Source of the DNA: Arenicola marina
Taxonomy: Eukaryota > Annelida > Polychaeta > Arenicolidae
Assembly: GCA_964019135.1 (NCBI GenBank)
Contig: OZ025253.1
Coordinates: 8,623,059-8,687,058, forward strand
Direction of reading: 5' to 3'
Length of the DNA stretch: 64,000 bases
Shown here: piece after piece, positions 10,968 to 23,830 of the stretch
How the letters are laid out: the number at the start of each line of letters is the position of its first letter
Numbering within the stretch: position 1 is the first letter of the stretch
Notes under the pieces: model-generated
Database searches by the model: none
Told to the model about the DNA's origin: nothing
The model's input: only the letters and a program-made list of their open reading frames with translations
Made by a program: the position numbers and the translations under genes

Positions 10968-12230
10968 ATACGTTTCATATAATAAGTTAACCAATGACGC
11001 GTTATGGATATCCCAGAATATACAATTTATTACCCGGACATTCTATTCGTTACACACGAAAATCCGTATGCTGGGGCGGATCAATGCGTTACCAAACGCC
11101 GGGGTGGGGGTGGAGTGAGGGGATGACTAGATGTTTTGTAAGGAGGATATGATAGATTCTCATTTTTATATTCCACAAATCTGCATATATGGACGTGCAT
11201 AAATTCATATGTCCTACATGGGTGTCCCCCTGTCCCCATGGTTCCATATTGTATATGTCCGCTCATGTCCTTGAACAGTGCTCTGATGGCCGTTTGTTTC
11301 GTTCACCCATGACTTCCTCTCCTTGCCCTTATGGGACTTCTCCTGTCTGCAACAGACGATCACTTCTCGTCGCAAACCGGATTCATAAACAAAAAGCGGG
11401 GAGAGACTAGGAGTTGTTGCCTTCAGTTACTGCAGGAAAATGAACGCACAATTTGCCTTCAACGGGATTTTTGCGCACAACCGTACGATCAAAAGTGCGG
11501 CTTTCTACCGACTGAAATAGCCGGGCTTGATGGCGACCGGTGGAGGCTGGTCCTAAAGTCACGAAACTATTCCGGCCAAATTTGTCCGGTCCAACCTGTC
11601 CAATGTTTACTTTTAGTCAAGAGAAATTTGAGGGATTGTACTGAGGGCAAGATATTGTTACTGTACCACCGCTGCAACACTCACTGCGTATATCTAGCTG
11701 GCGTCCCTCCAACCATTCACTGTACGCTGCAGGCAGACTGATCGTTACAGCGATTCAGCAATATGCCCTTTATCGAAAAGTGACTAGGCGCGCTTGGTGT
11801 AGTGACGAATTTCGCTGAATACTATGCTATGCATACAGCGATCTTCCTATGTCTACAATGATCTCTCTATGACTACAATGATCTTTGTAAATACCGACAC
11901 CCGTCTTTCTATGGTTAAATACAGTGCTTTTGCCAGGCCAGCGTACAGTAATCTTTCTATGATTACTGCATTGAACAATCTATGCCTGCCCACAGTGATC
12001 TGTCTATGCCTATGTACCGTGATTTGTCTATGCCAACAGTTATCCTATATTGCCTACAGTGGTCCATGCAAGCCTATAGTAGGCGTTGTAAATATTGACG
12101 CTTGTCTTTCTCTGTCTATAGCTCTCGTTTTAGGGCATCGACAATGTTCCTCCTATGCCCACATGTTTGCATCTTATTGTGCTTGACCCATGCTCCTGGA
12201 AACCCACCATATATAAATACTGAGAAACAT
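10968..12230 (+). repeat. 3' block of the DEG/ENaC module, copy 1 (block X)
   Basis: This downstream block is shared with copy 2 (18716-19640, which lacks the part equivalent to about 11083-11800) and is found inverted at 15303-16230. It ends in a degenerate GATCTTTCTATGCCTAC array (about 11825-12060). An open frame at 11331-11741 resembles one in the inverted copy (15510-15770, minus strand; for example AQPYDQKCG against TQPYDAKCG). However, the differences fall on all three codon positions, so I do not call a gene. Confidence 0.7.
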
Positions 12231-13180
12231 GTACGCATTGTGACGGTTTAATCAGGGAGGCTGTTGTGTTCTTACACATACACATTCATTACGCTTGATC
12301 GCCTCTCGTTTCAGAATGCTTACACTATTTATTACGTGTTTAACGCGCGCGGAATATAAGTGGAGAGGGACTAAGTTTTAAAGTGTCATCACATCTAGTT
12401 CTCACTGCGCATTTTACATCCCTGTACAAGTTTAAGCCGCGTCCAGACAGTATATTTTTCCTATATGTCTGTCCCAGATGTTTTTCTTGCGGGTTTTTGA
12501 CATCACTGTCCACACGGCAGGATTTTCCCATGAGGTCATTTCTTTATTACCGAATCACATGAGTCGGTTTCTACTACGTGACAGAAAGACATGCATTGAT
12601 TGGCCACAGATTGTCCCAGCGCCACATTGTCAAGATTTTTGTCAAGACTCCGATCAGTGTGTCCAGCTGCCATGACGTGACGTGTTCACATCTATCTTGA
12701 ATGGTTGGCTTGATGTCTGCAGAAGAAAAGCGTATATATATATATGAGTGATGTCTGAAGTAAATGCCTGCTCAGCTGCCGATTCAGCCTCTACATTGGT
12801 CAAAAATACCAATTACTGCTTATTATTAAGTGTTGGTGGTTTGAATTTTACTATGTGTTGATAATATGGTATGTGCATTCGATGCAAAGATGGAGGACTT
12901 GTCTCGAAGGCGACACCTGCGGATTTAATGTTCAGTGACAGTTGCCATCGCGTTGCATTCAGTTGCATTCTTGGATCCATCAGTGTAAATACTTGTGTGG
13001 GATGAAGCTTTTTGATACTATATAATTTGCCTTCTATAAATTTGCGGGCGCAACCCCGTTTTTTAGGTTGTCAAATACAGGATAACAATTGGCTGATTTA
13101 AGTTAAGCACCCCATAATAAGTCTCGGCGATTTAGAGAATACCTCGGTAGACATCGGCCAACATCGGGCTGCAGGCCAGA
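12213..13180 (+). repeat. Segmental duplication, copy 1 (pairs with 22337-23370)
   Basis: From ATACTGAGAAACATGTACGC onward this segment matches 22337-23370 at high identity with small indels, including ACGCTTGATCGCCTCTCG, TCCACACGGCAGGATTTTCC and a short (TA)n run. It belongs to the same duplicated module as the upstream channel gene. In this copy it joins directly to CCACCATATATAAA, which marks the empty site of element E inserted in the other copy. No gene is evident. Confidence 0.8.
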
Positions 13181-14934
13181 TATTTTACCCAATCCTTATG
13201 TCGCGGCATCGGTTTTTGAAAGTTGTCGGAGGTCACTGACCGCGATGCCTCAACTTGGCTCAAGAGTTGTTTCTTGTGTATCTTCCATTTAACGGAAATT
13301 CGGTGTTCGTGACAAACTTTATAATTAGATTCGTTACGTGGAAACATACCTATTGTACTTGTTTGATCGCAGTATCCAACCACAACCACAACCAAAGCAA
13401 CCACACATTCGCTGAAAAGTTATGCGTCTCATATTAAGGACCATTTATTAATCGGTTATAAGGAATGTTGTGAAGTCTCATATTGTTATGTTTGCCTCGT
13501 ACGCACGGAATAGGTATTTAGCTTTCTTAAATTTTTACTCTGAATCGTCTGTGTTGTAGTAATTCGAAATACCATATTTGCTGTTGTTAATAAATTATAT
13601 AGTGCATATGAACTCAGTGGTCAGTTGGCGTAACTGGCTTGTGCTAAACTTGTATATTTTTTTTTTTTTTTTTTTTGAGGTGGCTCACATGCTAGAGACT
13701 GCCTATCAGTCTTAATGTGAGTCTCCTCGGTCAGGCAACCCTATCTATTTTTGTGTGTGTGTTTTTTTCTGTTTGTTTTGTTGTGTATGCTTGACCCAAT
13801 AAAACGTTTCTGATCCTCTGATCCTGATCCATGGCTTTTAATCCCATTTTATCGTGAATTAAGAAGTCTGCTGAACTTCGTGCGAATTGTTTAAAACATC
13901 GAGGTGACTAAGCCGACCATAACCTTAGCGTCTTATTTAGAATCTCCGCCGCCAGGTGACTGTGCGCTAGTTCCCTGATGTGTAATTGGATTATGTAACT
14001 GGAAGTGTTTCATGTTGGGAATCGATGTCCACAGTATTTAAGGAGCTGACTCGGCGTGGGTCACTCTTTTCACTTTTGACCAGCCGACCTTCTAGAACCT
14101 CCACTGGTCTAGAGTTGAGTCGTGCATTTTTGTGAAAATTAGAAGCCCAAGAAGAAAAGTGTGTTTGGCAAGGAGCCTTGTTTTATAGATATGTGGTCAA
14201 TTTATTGTGTATTCGGTATTTGGTATCACTATAATATAGGGTTTGAGGCTATAAATAGTAGCATGTGGGACGTCTCTAAGTTATGCAACTGATTGTCATC
14301 TCTGTTTGGAATGGTTATTCACTTTATATGAAGCTAAATGCTTCCTAATTATTGGAGAGGGTTGTTTGTAAGGTTTGACGTAAAGCTGAAAGCTTCCTGC
14401 TTAATGGAAATTGCTGTTTAATAACGTTCACGGTTATGTCTATTTTTGATCATGGGTTATGTGAGCTGTCACACGGACATTTAAATGACTGTTACCTCGT
14501 GTATGAAATTATGCTGAAAACTATTGCACAGAGTTTGGGTTAAATTTGACCCTCAGTGTGTTTATTGAAAACTCATGCTCAGTGAACTGTCGACTGAGTG
14601 TGGAATATGTAATAATACTGTGTTTTTATTCGACTTGTTTTATAGGTGAATAAAATTATCGCTGACCAGCACAATACACCCATTGGTGTTCTTACTTGCC
14701 TATAAAAAACAAAGCACGAATAAATCACAACAAGCGAAGTAGTGCCAAACATCGGCGGATGTCGTTGAAAGGGGAATCCCCAACTCGTTACGTCATTCTC
14801 AGGGGAATCACCAATTCGTGACGTCATTCGCAGGGTATTTTCCCGAGAACGGCTATTCGTGATACATTCGGAAAATTCAAGAAAGAGTCATTTGTAAAGT
14901 CGAGAAATCTTGTAAATAGTTCAGAAAACATTAG
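13181..14934. other. Segment private to module 1, with a possible retroposon end
   Basis: The paralogous module lacks this stretch. It contains a 22-base poly-T run at about 13657-13678. Downstream is a CAATAAAACGTTTCTGATCC sequence with a repeated CTGATCC tail at about 13796-13830, which looks like a polyadenylation signal and a retroposon 3' end on the plus strand. A TATTTAAGG box at about 14036 followed by a pyrimidine-rich stretch could be a promoter of an LTR-like fragment. I see no protein-coding gene. Confidence 0.35.
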
Positions 14935-15360
14935 TGTAGATCATAATTGTATCAGAAAACCATCATATATTACCAGATTGATTAACATGTGAATACGAGG
15001 CGTAAATTGTTGCTAATTGGTGTGATATAAGCTGTACCGAGAAATGTCCGTGAAATGTCATGTTCACCATTCAGGACCTGCGTCTATGCAAATTTGTACG
15101 TCTACCTATATTTGTCTTGATTTGTATTACACTAACCATGTTTATAGAAGTTTTTATAAAAGGTGGTCTTGTGCCGAAAGGGGCATTTTTTTATTAACTT
15201 ATAGCCAAATTTGTGAAGCAAATTTTAACAATTTTAGCGAAAACTGTCCTGATTTTGAATAATTGCACTTTCGTAGTACCATTTTGTTATTGTGTATAGC
15301 TGTTATTTACAACAATCGTTCCTGTATTGCAAAAGGTCTAAGCTTTCCAAAGAGGTATTG
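14935..15360 (+). repeat. Segmental duplication, second part of module 1 (pairs with 23372-23830)
   Basis: The words GTGTAGATCATAAT, AAAACCATCATAT, TACCAGATTGATTA and GTGAATACGAGGCGTAAATT occur in the same order at 23372-23460. The match continues to TATTGCAAAAGGTCTAAGCTTTCCAA in both copies. The two copies were contiguous before the 13181-14934 insertion, or lost that piece in the other copy. No gene is evident. Confidence 0.75.
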
Positions 15361-16230
15361 CTTGTCATGATGACTAAAGACATAGAAAGACTAGTGTCGA
15401 TATTTACAACGCTTACTGTAGACATGCATGGACCACTGTAGGCATAATTAGATAAATGTAGGCATAGAAAGATCACTGTACGTAGGCATAGAACGATCAC
15501 GGTACGTAGTCATAGAAAGATCACTCCACCCCTTTTTTTATTTTCACTTAAAGTTACTCCTTCAACTAAAAGTAAACATTGGACATTTGGGAGGGGACAA
15601 CTTGGGCGCGAAAGGTTTCGTGCGTTCAGAAGCAGACGCCACCGGTCGCCATAAAGCTCGGCTAATTTAGTCTGTAGATAGCCGCACTTTGCATCGTAAG
15701 GTTGTGTGCACAAATCCTGTTGAAGGCAACTTTGTGTTAATTTTTCTGCCGCGACTGATATAGCAACCACTCGTTGTTTCTCCCTGCTTTTTGTTTATGA
15801 ATCGGGTTTGCGACGAACAGATATCGTTTGTTGCAGACAGGAGACGTCCAATAAGGGCAAGGAGAGGAAATCATTGAGCGGACATATACAATGTGGAATC
15901 ATGGTTACAGTGGGATCCGTATCCAGGACATATGAATTAATGCACGTCGATATATGCGGGTTTGTGGAAAAAATGAAGCAAAAGGCATTTCTGACATCAT
16001 CACTGTACGAACGCTTCAACACCAACTGGCAAGCGTGGCTAAAACTGTTTGAGATATTGGAAAATGGGTTCAAAAATCAGAATCAATCTTATCCTCCGTC
16101 TTACAAAACATCTAGTCACGCTTCACTCCCTACCCTCCCAGGGTTTGGTAAAGCATTGTTCCGCTCCAGCATACGGATTTGCGTGTATAAACGAATAGAT
16201 TGTCAGAGTAATAAATGGATGGTTTTTGAT
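15303..16230 (-). repeat. Inverted copy of block X
   Basis: Read on the minus strand, this segment follows the order of the region downstream of DEG/ENaC copy 1. It has AATCCGTATGCTGGAGCGG at about 16160-16180, then ATTCATATGTCCT, then GATTCATAAACAAAAAGC, then GGCGACCGGTGG, and ends in CATAGAAAGATCACTG repeats at 15380-15530. No channel coding sequence adjoins it at 16230-16400. It appears to be the surviving 3' part of another module in opposite orientation, or an inversion breakpoint product. Confidence 0.75.
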
Positions 16231-16659
16231 TGATTTTGATTTCGCTCCGCGTAGCAAGCTGGCATTCGATAGCTACATTCTTTAGACGTAAATGTAAACG
16301 CTTACCCGAAAAATGAACTTCCTTACACATAATATGTCGCCAGGGCAACGTACTTTATCTTAGGCGTAGGGAGCGAGATGTGGGGAGGGGGGGGGGCATT
16401 GCATCTGGAGCTCACTTGGTCATGCTGCGCGTTTGTCCTACTCCCCCATCACTTACCTCCCTCCCTCTCTCCCCGAATCATTAACATCTTACTACCCCTC
16501 TGGTTTACCTGTTGACATCGCTGCCTGTAGTAGCGATCAATAGTCACATCATAATTCATTAACTTGCGTTGCTTGTTTGCCCGTTGCTACGTTATGAATC
16601 TGCGGCCTACTTGTTGGTCAATAGTCCGTAGTGAGCCTTTGATATTTCAGCACACCTTA

Positions 16660-16999
16660 TGATCATAACGACCTCCTATTCATGTGATGGGATGTGTTTC
16701 GAGCTGCCATCCGGCTTTAGGAGGCACGTACGGTGCACGTGGACGGATCGGGCCTCACCAGTGCGTGGACAGTGGTAGGGAGGAGACCCAGCGTGCCACG
16801 GGCGAGCGCAGCCTAACCCTGTGTGAAGGATGGGTAACGGACGTCTAGACGTTGTGCGTCCCTTACTTCGTGGACGTAAATTACAGATTCACTGCTCGTG
16901 TAACTGGCACTTTGCGTTGTATATTACCCAAGCGTCGTGAATAATGTAACGTAGCCAGGATTTGCATTAAGTGCCGGTGGATATTGCACTATCTGCGCC
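16660..16999 (+). promoter_or_regulatory. Duplicated 5' flank of DEG/ENaC copy 2
   Basis: This flank is similar to the flanks of copies 1 and 3 (CAGCGTGCCACGGGCGAGCG, GTAAATTACAGATTCACTGCTCGTG, TATCTGCGCC before the start). The TATA-like motif has decayed to TTGCATTAAG. Conservation of non-coding flank shows that the genes arose by genomic duplication, not by independent retrotransposition. Between 16231 and 16660 I see only poly-G and pyrimidine runs and no gene. Confidence 0.5.
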
Positions 17000-18715
17000 A
17001 TGACTGTGTCGACCATTGTACAGCGCTTCGCCGGGGAGACCACCATTCACGGCCTTCCCAAGTTGATTGGGTCACCAAGGTCGACTAGAGGACGTGTCTT
17101 CTGGGCCGTGGTTTGTTTGGGAGCGGCTATCGTATTCTGCTTCCAGTTCACACTGCTGATGACGAGGTACTTCTCGTACCCCAAGAAGGTGACCGTAGAT
17201 GTAAAGCTGGACATTCCGTTTCCCTCAGTGTCAATCGGTAACATGCGAAACCTTGACGTCTTTTTCCTCAACGAAGTAAACAGGATATTCAAGACGTCTA
17301 AAGACCCCCAGGATTGGATGAACCAAACAGACGACACAGTCATGTTGGAGTACCTTGGATATGTAGCGAAGTTAACCCCGCTGTTTTACGGCAACAAGAT
17401 GAATAGATCAGCTATCATGGAGGTGTTGACCCGTGCTACAATAGCTAGCAACATTGACGGACAAGCACTGGTACATATGGGCGTACAAGCCAGAGACTTC
17501 ATCGCTACCTGTAATATGGCGGGAATCCCATGTGACCCAGACAAGGACAGCTCTCATTTCTTTGACAGTTATTATTGCAATTGTTATACTCACAATGCAC
17601 CAAACGCAGAGGGTTTGGAGAACGGACTCTCGCTTATAACTTTCATCGGAAGCGGGCTGGTGGAGCAAAACAAAGTCATACGATTCATTCCGGGAATCCA
17701 CGAGGTCCAAAATCCATTGTCTGGTAATGAAGGGGTGAGGGTGGTCATTCACCCGCCTTACACCACCCCATACCCCCACACCGAGGGGTTTGACGTGCCG
17801 AGGGGGTACTCAGCCTCGTTCGGAATCAAAGCCAAACAAAGCACCCGGATTGGACCGCCACACGGGAACTGCTCAGAGGGAACTGCACGGAGTTCAGTGA
17901 CCATCAGTGGAGATCATGATCAACGTCTGATGACGTGCCAGAAACTGTGTTTGCAGAAGGCGGTTGTAGATGAATGCGGCTGTAAGGTTATCACGCTCCC
18001 GGGAGAATCATTGTATCCGGATCACAGTTATTGCAACAGGGACGACACATTGACTGATAACTGCAGTTTGAGTGATTCGGACGAAAGTGTTGCGGCGCTG
18101 TCAGCCATTTACGACAAAATCGCCTGTAGTAAGTCGACGATATTGATCGCGAAACGCAACGGGACGATCTTCGGCGCGTGTGGCTGCGTCTCGTCTTGCC
18201 ACGAGGCCACTTGTGACGTCAGCTACAGCCTCACAAAATGAATGACGGATTCTTTCGACGGTGCGCAGACGTACCGTGATATTGTGCTCAGCTTTCGCTC
18301 CCGGTTTACCCCAGAGAAAGTCGGATCGGAGATGGCCCACAAATTAGCCGAATATTTCTGAGAGAATTCCACGGCCATGCGAGATTTCTCGCGCCTGAAC
18401 GTGTACATTGCAGATGGCTGGATGAAGGAGACGGTGGAGTCTGCCGACTACACCGTACCCCAACTGCTCTCCGACATTGGAGGTCAGCTTGGACTGTGGG
18501 TCGGTATCTCCATCATCTCACTGACCGAAGTCATCGAGTTGATCGTGGATATCTGTCGCAACTTGAACGCAGTGAAGAGAGGAAACAAACCGCCGGCCAT
18601 ATTCGCAGGGAATTTGCCGGAGCAGCAGGGTCTAACGGACCCCGATAAACAGCGGGCAACGGAAGAGGGTCAAAAGAGAGAGATCTCGGCTACTACGAAG
18701 ATACGCTTCATATAG
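17000..18715 (+). pseudogene. DEG/ENaC-family channel, copy 2, with two in-frame TGA codons
   Basis: The reading frame is continuous from ATG 17000 to TAG 18713-18715 except for two TGA codons. One at 18239-18241 (codon 414) replaces the tryptophan in the SLTKW motif of copy 3. The other is at 18359-18361 (codon 454). Downstream, TM2 and the selectivity triplet (SDIGGQLGLWVGIS) and the cytosolic tail remain in the original frame. The HG motif (TTIHG) and TM1 are also intact. Family cysteines are lost: SICN after TM1 is SIGN, and DSDEC is DSDES. The ancestral stop at the end of the tail has become AAG, adding five residues. Together these point to a recent pseudogene. Translation could yield at most a 413-residue protein without TM2. 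Confidence 0.9.
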
Positions 18716-18839
18716 TAAACTTAAAGTTTATAGATATGCGATATAGATATCTCGGAATATATTTTGTGCCCTGACAGTCTATTTGTAACACACGCAAATC
18801 CGTATGCTGGAGCGTAGTCTAGCGAGGAATCTTGCTAAA

Positions 18840-19510
18840 TACTATACTTTACATATAGTGATCTTTCTATGTCTACAATGATCTGTCTATGACTACAATG
18901 ACCGACACCGGTCTTTCTATGGCTAAGTACAGTGCTCTTGCCAGGCCTGCGTACAGTGATCTTTTTTTATGCCTACTGCAGTGATCTTTCTATGCCTACT
19001 GCAGTGATCATTCTGTGCCTGCGCACAGTGATCTTTCTATGCCTACTGCATTGATCTTTCTGTGCCTGCTTATACAGTGATCTTTCTATGCCTAATGCAG
19101 TGATCTTTCTATGCCTACTGCAGAGATCTTTCTATGCCTACTGCAGCGATCTTTCTGTGCCTGCGTACAGTGATCTTTCTGTGCCTGCGTACAGTGATCT
19201 TTCTATGCCTATTGCAGTGATCTTTCTATGCCTACTGCAGTGATCTTTCTGTGCTTGCATACAGTGATCTTTCTATGCCTACTGCAGTGATCTTTCTATG
19301 CCTGCGTAGAGTGATCTTTCTATACCTAATGCAGTGATCTTTTTGTGTCTACGTACAGTGAACTGTCTATGCCTGCTTACAGTGATCTTTCTATGCCTAC
19401 GTACAGTGATCTTTCTATGTCTGCGTACAGTGATCTTTCTATGCCTACGTACCGTGACCTTTCTATGCCAACAGTTATCCTATTATGCCTACAGTGGCAC
19501 ATGCAAACCT
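18840..19510 (+). repeat. About 24-bp minisatellite GATCTTTCTATGCCTAC
   Basis: Around 27 tandem copies of a unit near AGTGATCTTTCTATGCCTAC plus TGC are present, alternating with variants containing GCGTAC. The same unit in fewer and more degenerate copies occurs downstream of channel copy 1 (about 11825-12060) and inverted at 15380-15530. The array has therefore expanded independently in this module. Confidence 0.92.
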
Positions 19511-19651
19511 ATAGTAAGCGCTGTAAATATCAACACTGGTCCTTCTGTGTCTATAGCTATCTTTTTAAGTACCGACAATGTTCCTCCTGTGCCCGCATAT
19601 TTGCATCGTATTGCGCTTTACCCATGTTCCTGGAAACCCACCATATATAAA

Positions 19652-22336
19652 CAAGAGATATTCGACCATAGGTCGAGGACGAAAATACATAAGTACATTT
19701 AGGAGCTGTATTAATGGCGACGTTACGAGCCGTCAGGGCCAATTTTGGCTAAAGGGCCTTATAGGGGCAATTTGGGCTAAATGCTGCCTTCGACAGGCAG
19801 TGTGGCGCTGTAGGCGGAGCTTAATTGGACATCCAGTTTGAAGCCCAGGCGCTTCTCTTGAAGCAATATTAACGGTACTTTCGTATCTTTTATTCATTAT
19901 GTCTTCGTGACTTCACGAACTTCATTTGACGACCACGACAATATTCGCGATGGCTACTATTTTGTTAAGTATACCTACTTACGAAATCATGGGTGAACTC
20001 ATGAACTTGTGGGTGATGGTAGCTATTGCCAAATTAGTTGAACATCAAGCAGGCCCAAACTTTCGTAGGCGGACGTAAGCTATGACGTTGACGCACACTT
20101 AGCCCCCTCGCCATAGGTGTCTCTGAAGACGACGTGTTTAAGTGAACATGAAATTTTGTTCTTAAGAGCGATTGCTTGACTCATTATGAATGGCGCTACG
20201 AATTTTACTTTTTATCTAATAATACGTCACCGTGACGTGATATGACGTCATTTGACGTTCGCGCAAATGCTCAAGATGGCTTCTATTTCTTTAATATATC
20301 TACTTATCAACTCGGGTTATGACAACTATTGCCAAAGTGGCTAAAAGTAAAGCAAACCCAACATTTCGTAGGGGCACGTTAGCTATGACGTCATTTTTGA
20401 CGCATACTTATCCCCTGGGCCAAAACAGTTACACACGGCACAAACTGTCCCTGAACACGACCTGCAACGTAAAGCGACCCGAAAGTCGCCATACCTTATG
20501 ATAGCTGAGTAATAGCTTACGTACGATGTGTGACGTCATGACGTCATAGTGACGTTATGACGTGACGCACGACAACGTCCAAGTGGCAATACGCCAAGGT
20601 TTACTGCCACAACTTATTCGATTGAAGAGCTAGGCGATAGAAAGAATAGTCCTTCAGCTATGGCTTGACGAAATGGCCAAAAGTTGCATTAGTTCATCAT
20701 TGCGGAGACACGGAGACCTAGGACAAGAACAAAGAACACTGCATGCGAAGTGATATAGCAACCCATTTGTTTCTTTTACTAGTTCTCTGCCGATCGATGG
20801 TCCCTACCATTCGGCGTAAAGATCACAGCTCTGGCATGTTTTTCTTAATTTTGACGTTGTTTTAAAAATGGACACAATCTCCATTCACTCATCATTGGTG
20901 TCCCCGCAAAGGTGTCGTCCCACTTTGAAGCACTCTAGCGCCATAACTGAGCAACATCCGCCTGATTGAAGCATTAAGTGATCTGTAGATGCTTATTGGC
21001 AACTAGTGGGCGAAAAGAATGCAATTTTAGCATTTTTATCTGATTTTTGACGATTTTTCTGTCAATGGCAAGAATCTGTATGTTTATTATTAGGCCAGTG
21101 GCTTCGTTGCCATGGAAACAAAAAGTAATACAGATATCGCCATGTTTTTCTTATAACTTGCTTACAGGTGATATTACCTCACTGTGTGGCGAAGGACACT
21201 GAAATAGCTTGAGTGGAAGTAGGTCATATTCGATCAAGTTCATTTTTCCCTATAGGATCCCATGTTAAACGATTTCGACTATATACCGAAAAGTAATGTG
21301 GCTATGAAACCATGTTGACAGATTATGGCTCAGCTTAGTATTACCCATCCACAGCTGCAAGCATTGAGTGATGACTTGAATAGGACACCCGTGGGAGCCT
21401 CTGCTAACACCCAAAAGCTGTATCTTTCACCATTGGCCAAATTTCAAAAAAATCCTGTGACGTCACTATTTGCTCCAATCGCATGCGATAAGCACTGAGG
21501 CTACTATGTATCATGTTTAACTACGAAAAAAATGCCGGTGTCGCTTGATGCAGGCACTTGTGAAATACACGACAAAACATTTTTCCCAGCCTTAAGATAC
21601 ATCGCTTTAACATGGGAAGTCCCATAGAGAACTGCCGTCGGCCCTGGAACCGGAAGTAAGATAGGAACATATTGTTTTTAGTTTGCAGCTATACGAAGAA
21701 CTACGTTTCCTACAATATGATGCTGCTCATACATTTTTGGGATTTTTTCCTGATTTTTGACGATTTTTTTTAAGTACTAAAAGTGACGTCATCGTGACGT
21801 CACGTGACGCATCAAAGAACTCTAAGATTTGACACAACTCATCTCAATTCATATTTCTATGGCATATTAGAACATCATAGCGATAGCTTGATGGCAAATG
21901 TGCCCAAAAGCGAGAAAACTGACAAAGGTCATTTAGTGCGTTTTCCGCAAAACGTACGACCTCATTTTACTCGAAATGACTATTACGCATCAAAAAGTAA
22001 ACAATACCCGAAAACTGCGCCTTAAAGTGTAGCACATTTCACAACTCTAGCGGAATCTCTAGCTTTAATAGTAACGGAGATATATGCATTCTTAGTTTTT
22101 TTTTCAAAAAATCGCTGTGACCTTGACCTTTGACCGTTTGACCGTTTGACCTGGGTGACGAGTACGTTTTAGCCCTACTCCGTAAATATAAGGTACTGAA
22201 GACTGCGAACCGATGCATGCAGTTGTTAGGGCATAAGAAGACTTCCCGTTTTTGCGTGAAACAGACATACATATATAGAAACAGACAAACAAACACGACA
22301 AACCGACATATGACGAAAATTGAAAATTTTCGTCAT
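19652..22336 (+). mobile_element. Repeat element E, non-autonomous, 2.7 kb, with terminal hairpins
   Basis: Comparison with the empty site at 12211-12222 (ATATATAAATACTGAG) places the insertion between CAAGAGATATTCGACC (19652) and TTTTCGTCAT (22336), with AA on both sides. Near the left end is a short hairpin (CGACCATAGGTCG). The right end is a 25-bp hairpin TGACGAAAATT...AATTTTCGTCA at 22311-22335. Long terminal inverted repeats, poly-A tail and transposase are absent. The body is rich in TGACGTCA palindromes. A second copy lies inverted and permuted at 30970-33093, and a fragment of the right end is at about 25000-25045. I cannot assign a superfamily. Confidence 0.7.
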
Positions 22337-23830
22337 AATACTGAGAAACATGTACGCATTGTGACGGTCTAATCAGGGAGGCTCTTGCGTTCTTCCACTG
22401 ACACATTAATTACGCTTGATCGCCTCTCGTTTCAGAATGCTATTACTTACGTGTTTAACGCGTGTGGAATATAGGTGGAAAAGGAATAAGGTTCAAAGTG
22501 ACATCACATCTAGCTCTCACTGCGCATTGTACATCCCTGTCCAAGTTTAAGCCGCTTCCAGACAATATATTTTCCCTAAATGTCTGTCCCATATGTTTTT
22601 TCTGCGGGTTTTTGACATTCCTGTCCACACGGCAGGATTTTCCAATAAGGTATTTTTTTATTACCGAATAACATGAATCGGTTTCTACCACGTGACATTG
22701 CTTGGCCACAGATTGTCCCAGCGCCTGCCCCGACGATAAGATTTCCTATAGGTCATGACCCACCGACGTGACGTATAGGCAAACAAGGGCGGATATTCTT
22801 TTTCAAAAAGGGGGGGGGGGGGCATCACTGAATTAGTCATGTAGAAACGTGTGTTTTAAATAGATTTTAGTTAAAACTCCGATCAGTGTGTCTAGCCGCC
22901 ATGACATGACGTGTTCACATCTATCTTGAATGGTTGGTTTTCTATCTGTAGAAGGTAAGCGTATATATATATATATTGATTTCTGCAGTTAGTGCCTGCT
23001 CAGCTGTCAATTCAGCCTGTATATTGCCCAAATAAAATATCAATTGCTTAGAGACAGGACAGAGGGTCCGAAAATATTATAAAGTGTTGGTGGTTTTACT
23101 GTGTGTTGATAGGCCAGTAATAGGATATGTGCATCCGATACAAAGATGGAGGACTTGTCTCGGAGGCGACAACACCGTATTTAATGTTCAGTGACAGTTG
23201 CAATCGCGTCCCTGATTGCATTCTTAGATCCATCGGTGTATATACATGCTAAGTGTGGGATGAAGCTCTTTGATGTTAGATAATTTGCCTTGTATAAATT
23301 TGGGTGAGCAACTGTCTTTTTTAGCACCCCGTAATAAGCCTCGGCGATTTAGAGAAGATCTCGGTAGACATTGTAGATCATAATCATGTAGATTGATGTA
23401 GGTCGGAAAACCATCATATGTTACCAGATTGATTACAATGTGAATACGAGGCGTAAATTACTGATAATTGGTGTGCTGTAAGCTGTAACGAGAAATGTCT
23501 GTGAAATGCCATGTTCATCAGGACCTGCGTCTATGCCAATTTGTATGGCTGCCTATATTTGTCTCAATTTTTATTACACCAACTATGTTAATACAATTTT
23601 CTAAAGGTGGTCTAAAGTTTTTTCTGCGTTTTTGATTAAATTATAGCCAAATTTATGATGGTAATGATTTAGAATTTTGACGAAAGTTGTCATGATTTTG
23701 AATAATTGCACTTTCTTATTACCATTCTGTTTTTTTGTATGGTTGCTATTTACATCTTTTAAAATCATGCCTGTATTGCAAAAGGTCTAAGCTTTCCAAT
23801 GAGTCATTGCTTGCGATAATGAATCAATAT
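22337..23830 (+). repeat. Segmental duplication, module 2
   Basis: This is the partner of 12213-13180 plus 14935-15360. Here the two parts are joined near 23371, and a poly-G run (22809-22822) has been added. Minor indels and a decayed (TA)n run separate the copies. No gene is evident, and ORFs shared with copy 1 are not preserved. Confidence 0.8.

Noticed and set aside
11331..11741. Conserved small protein shared with 15510-15770 (minus)
   Set aside because: Codon-by-codon comparison shows changes at all three positions without third-position bias, and the frames break upstream and downstream. The similarity comes from a duplicated DNA block.
18239..18361. TGA codons as selenocysteine in DEG/ENaC copy 2
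   Set aside because: One replaces a conserved tryptophan, the family has no selenoproteins that I know of, other cysteines and the stop codon are also damaged, and I saw no evident SECIS element downstream.
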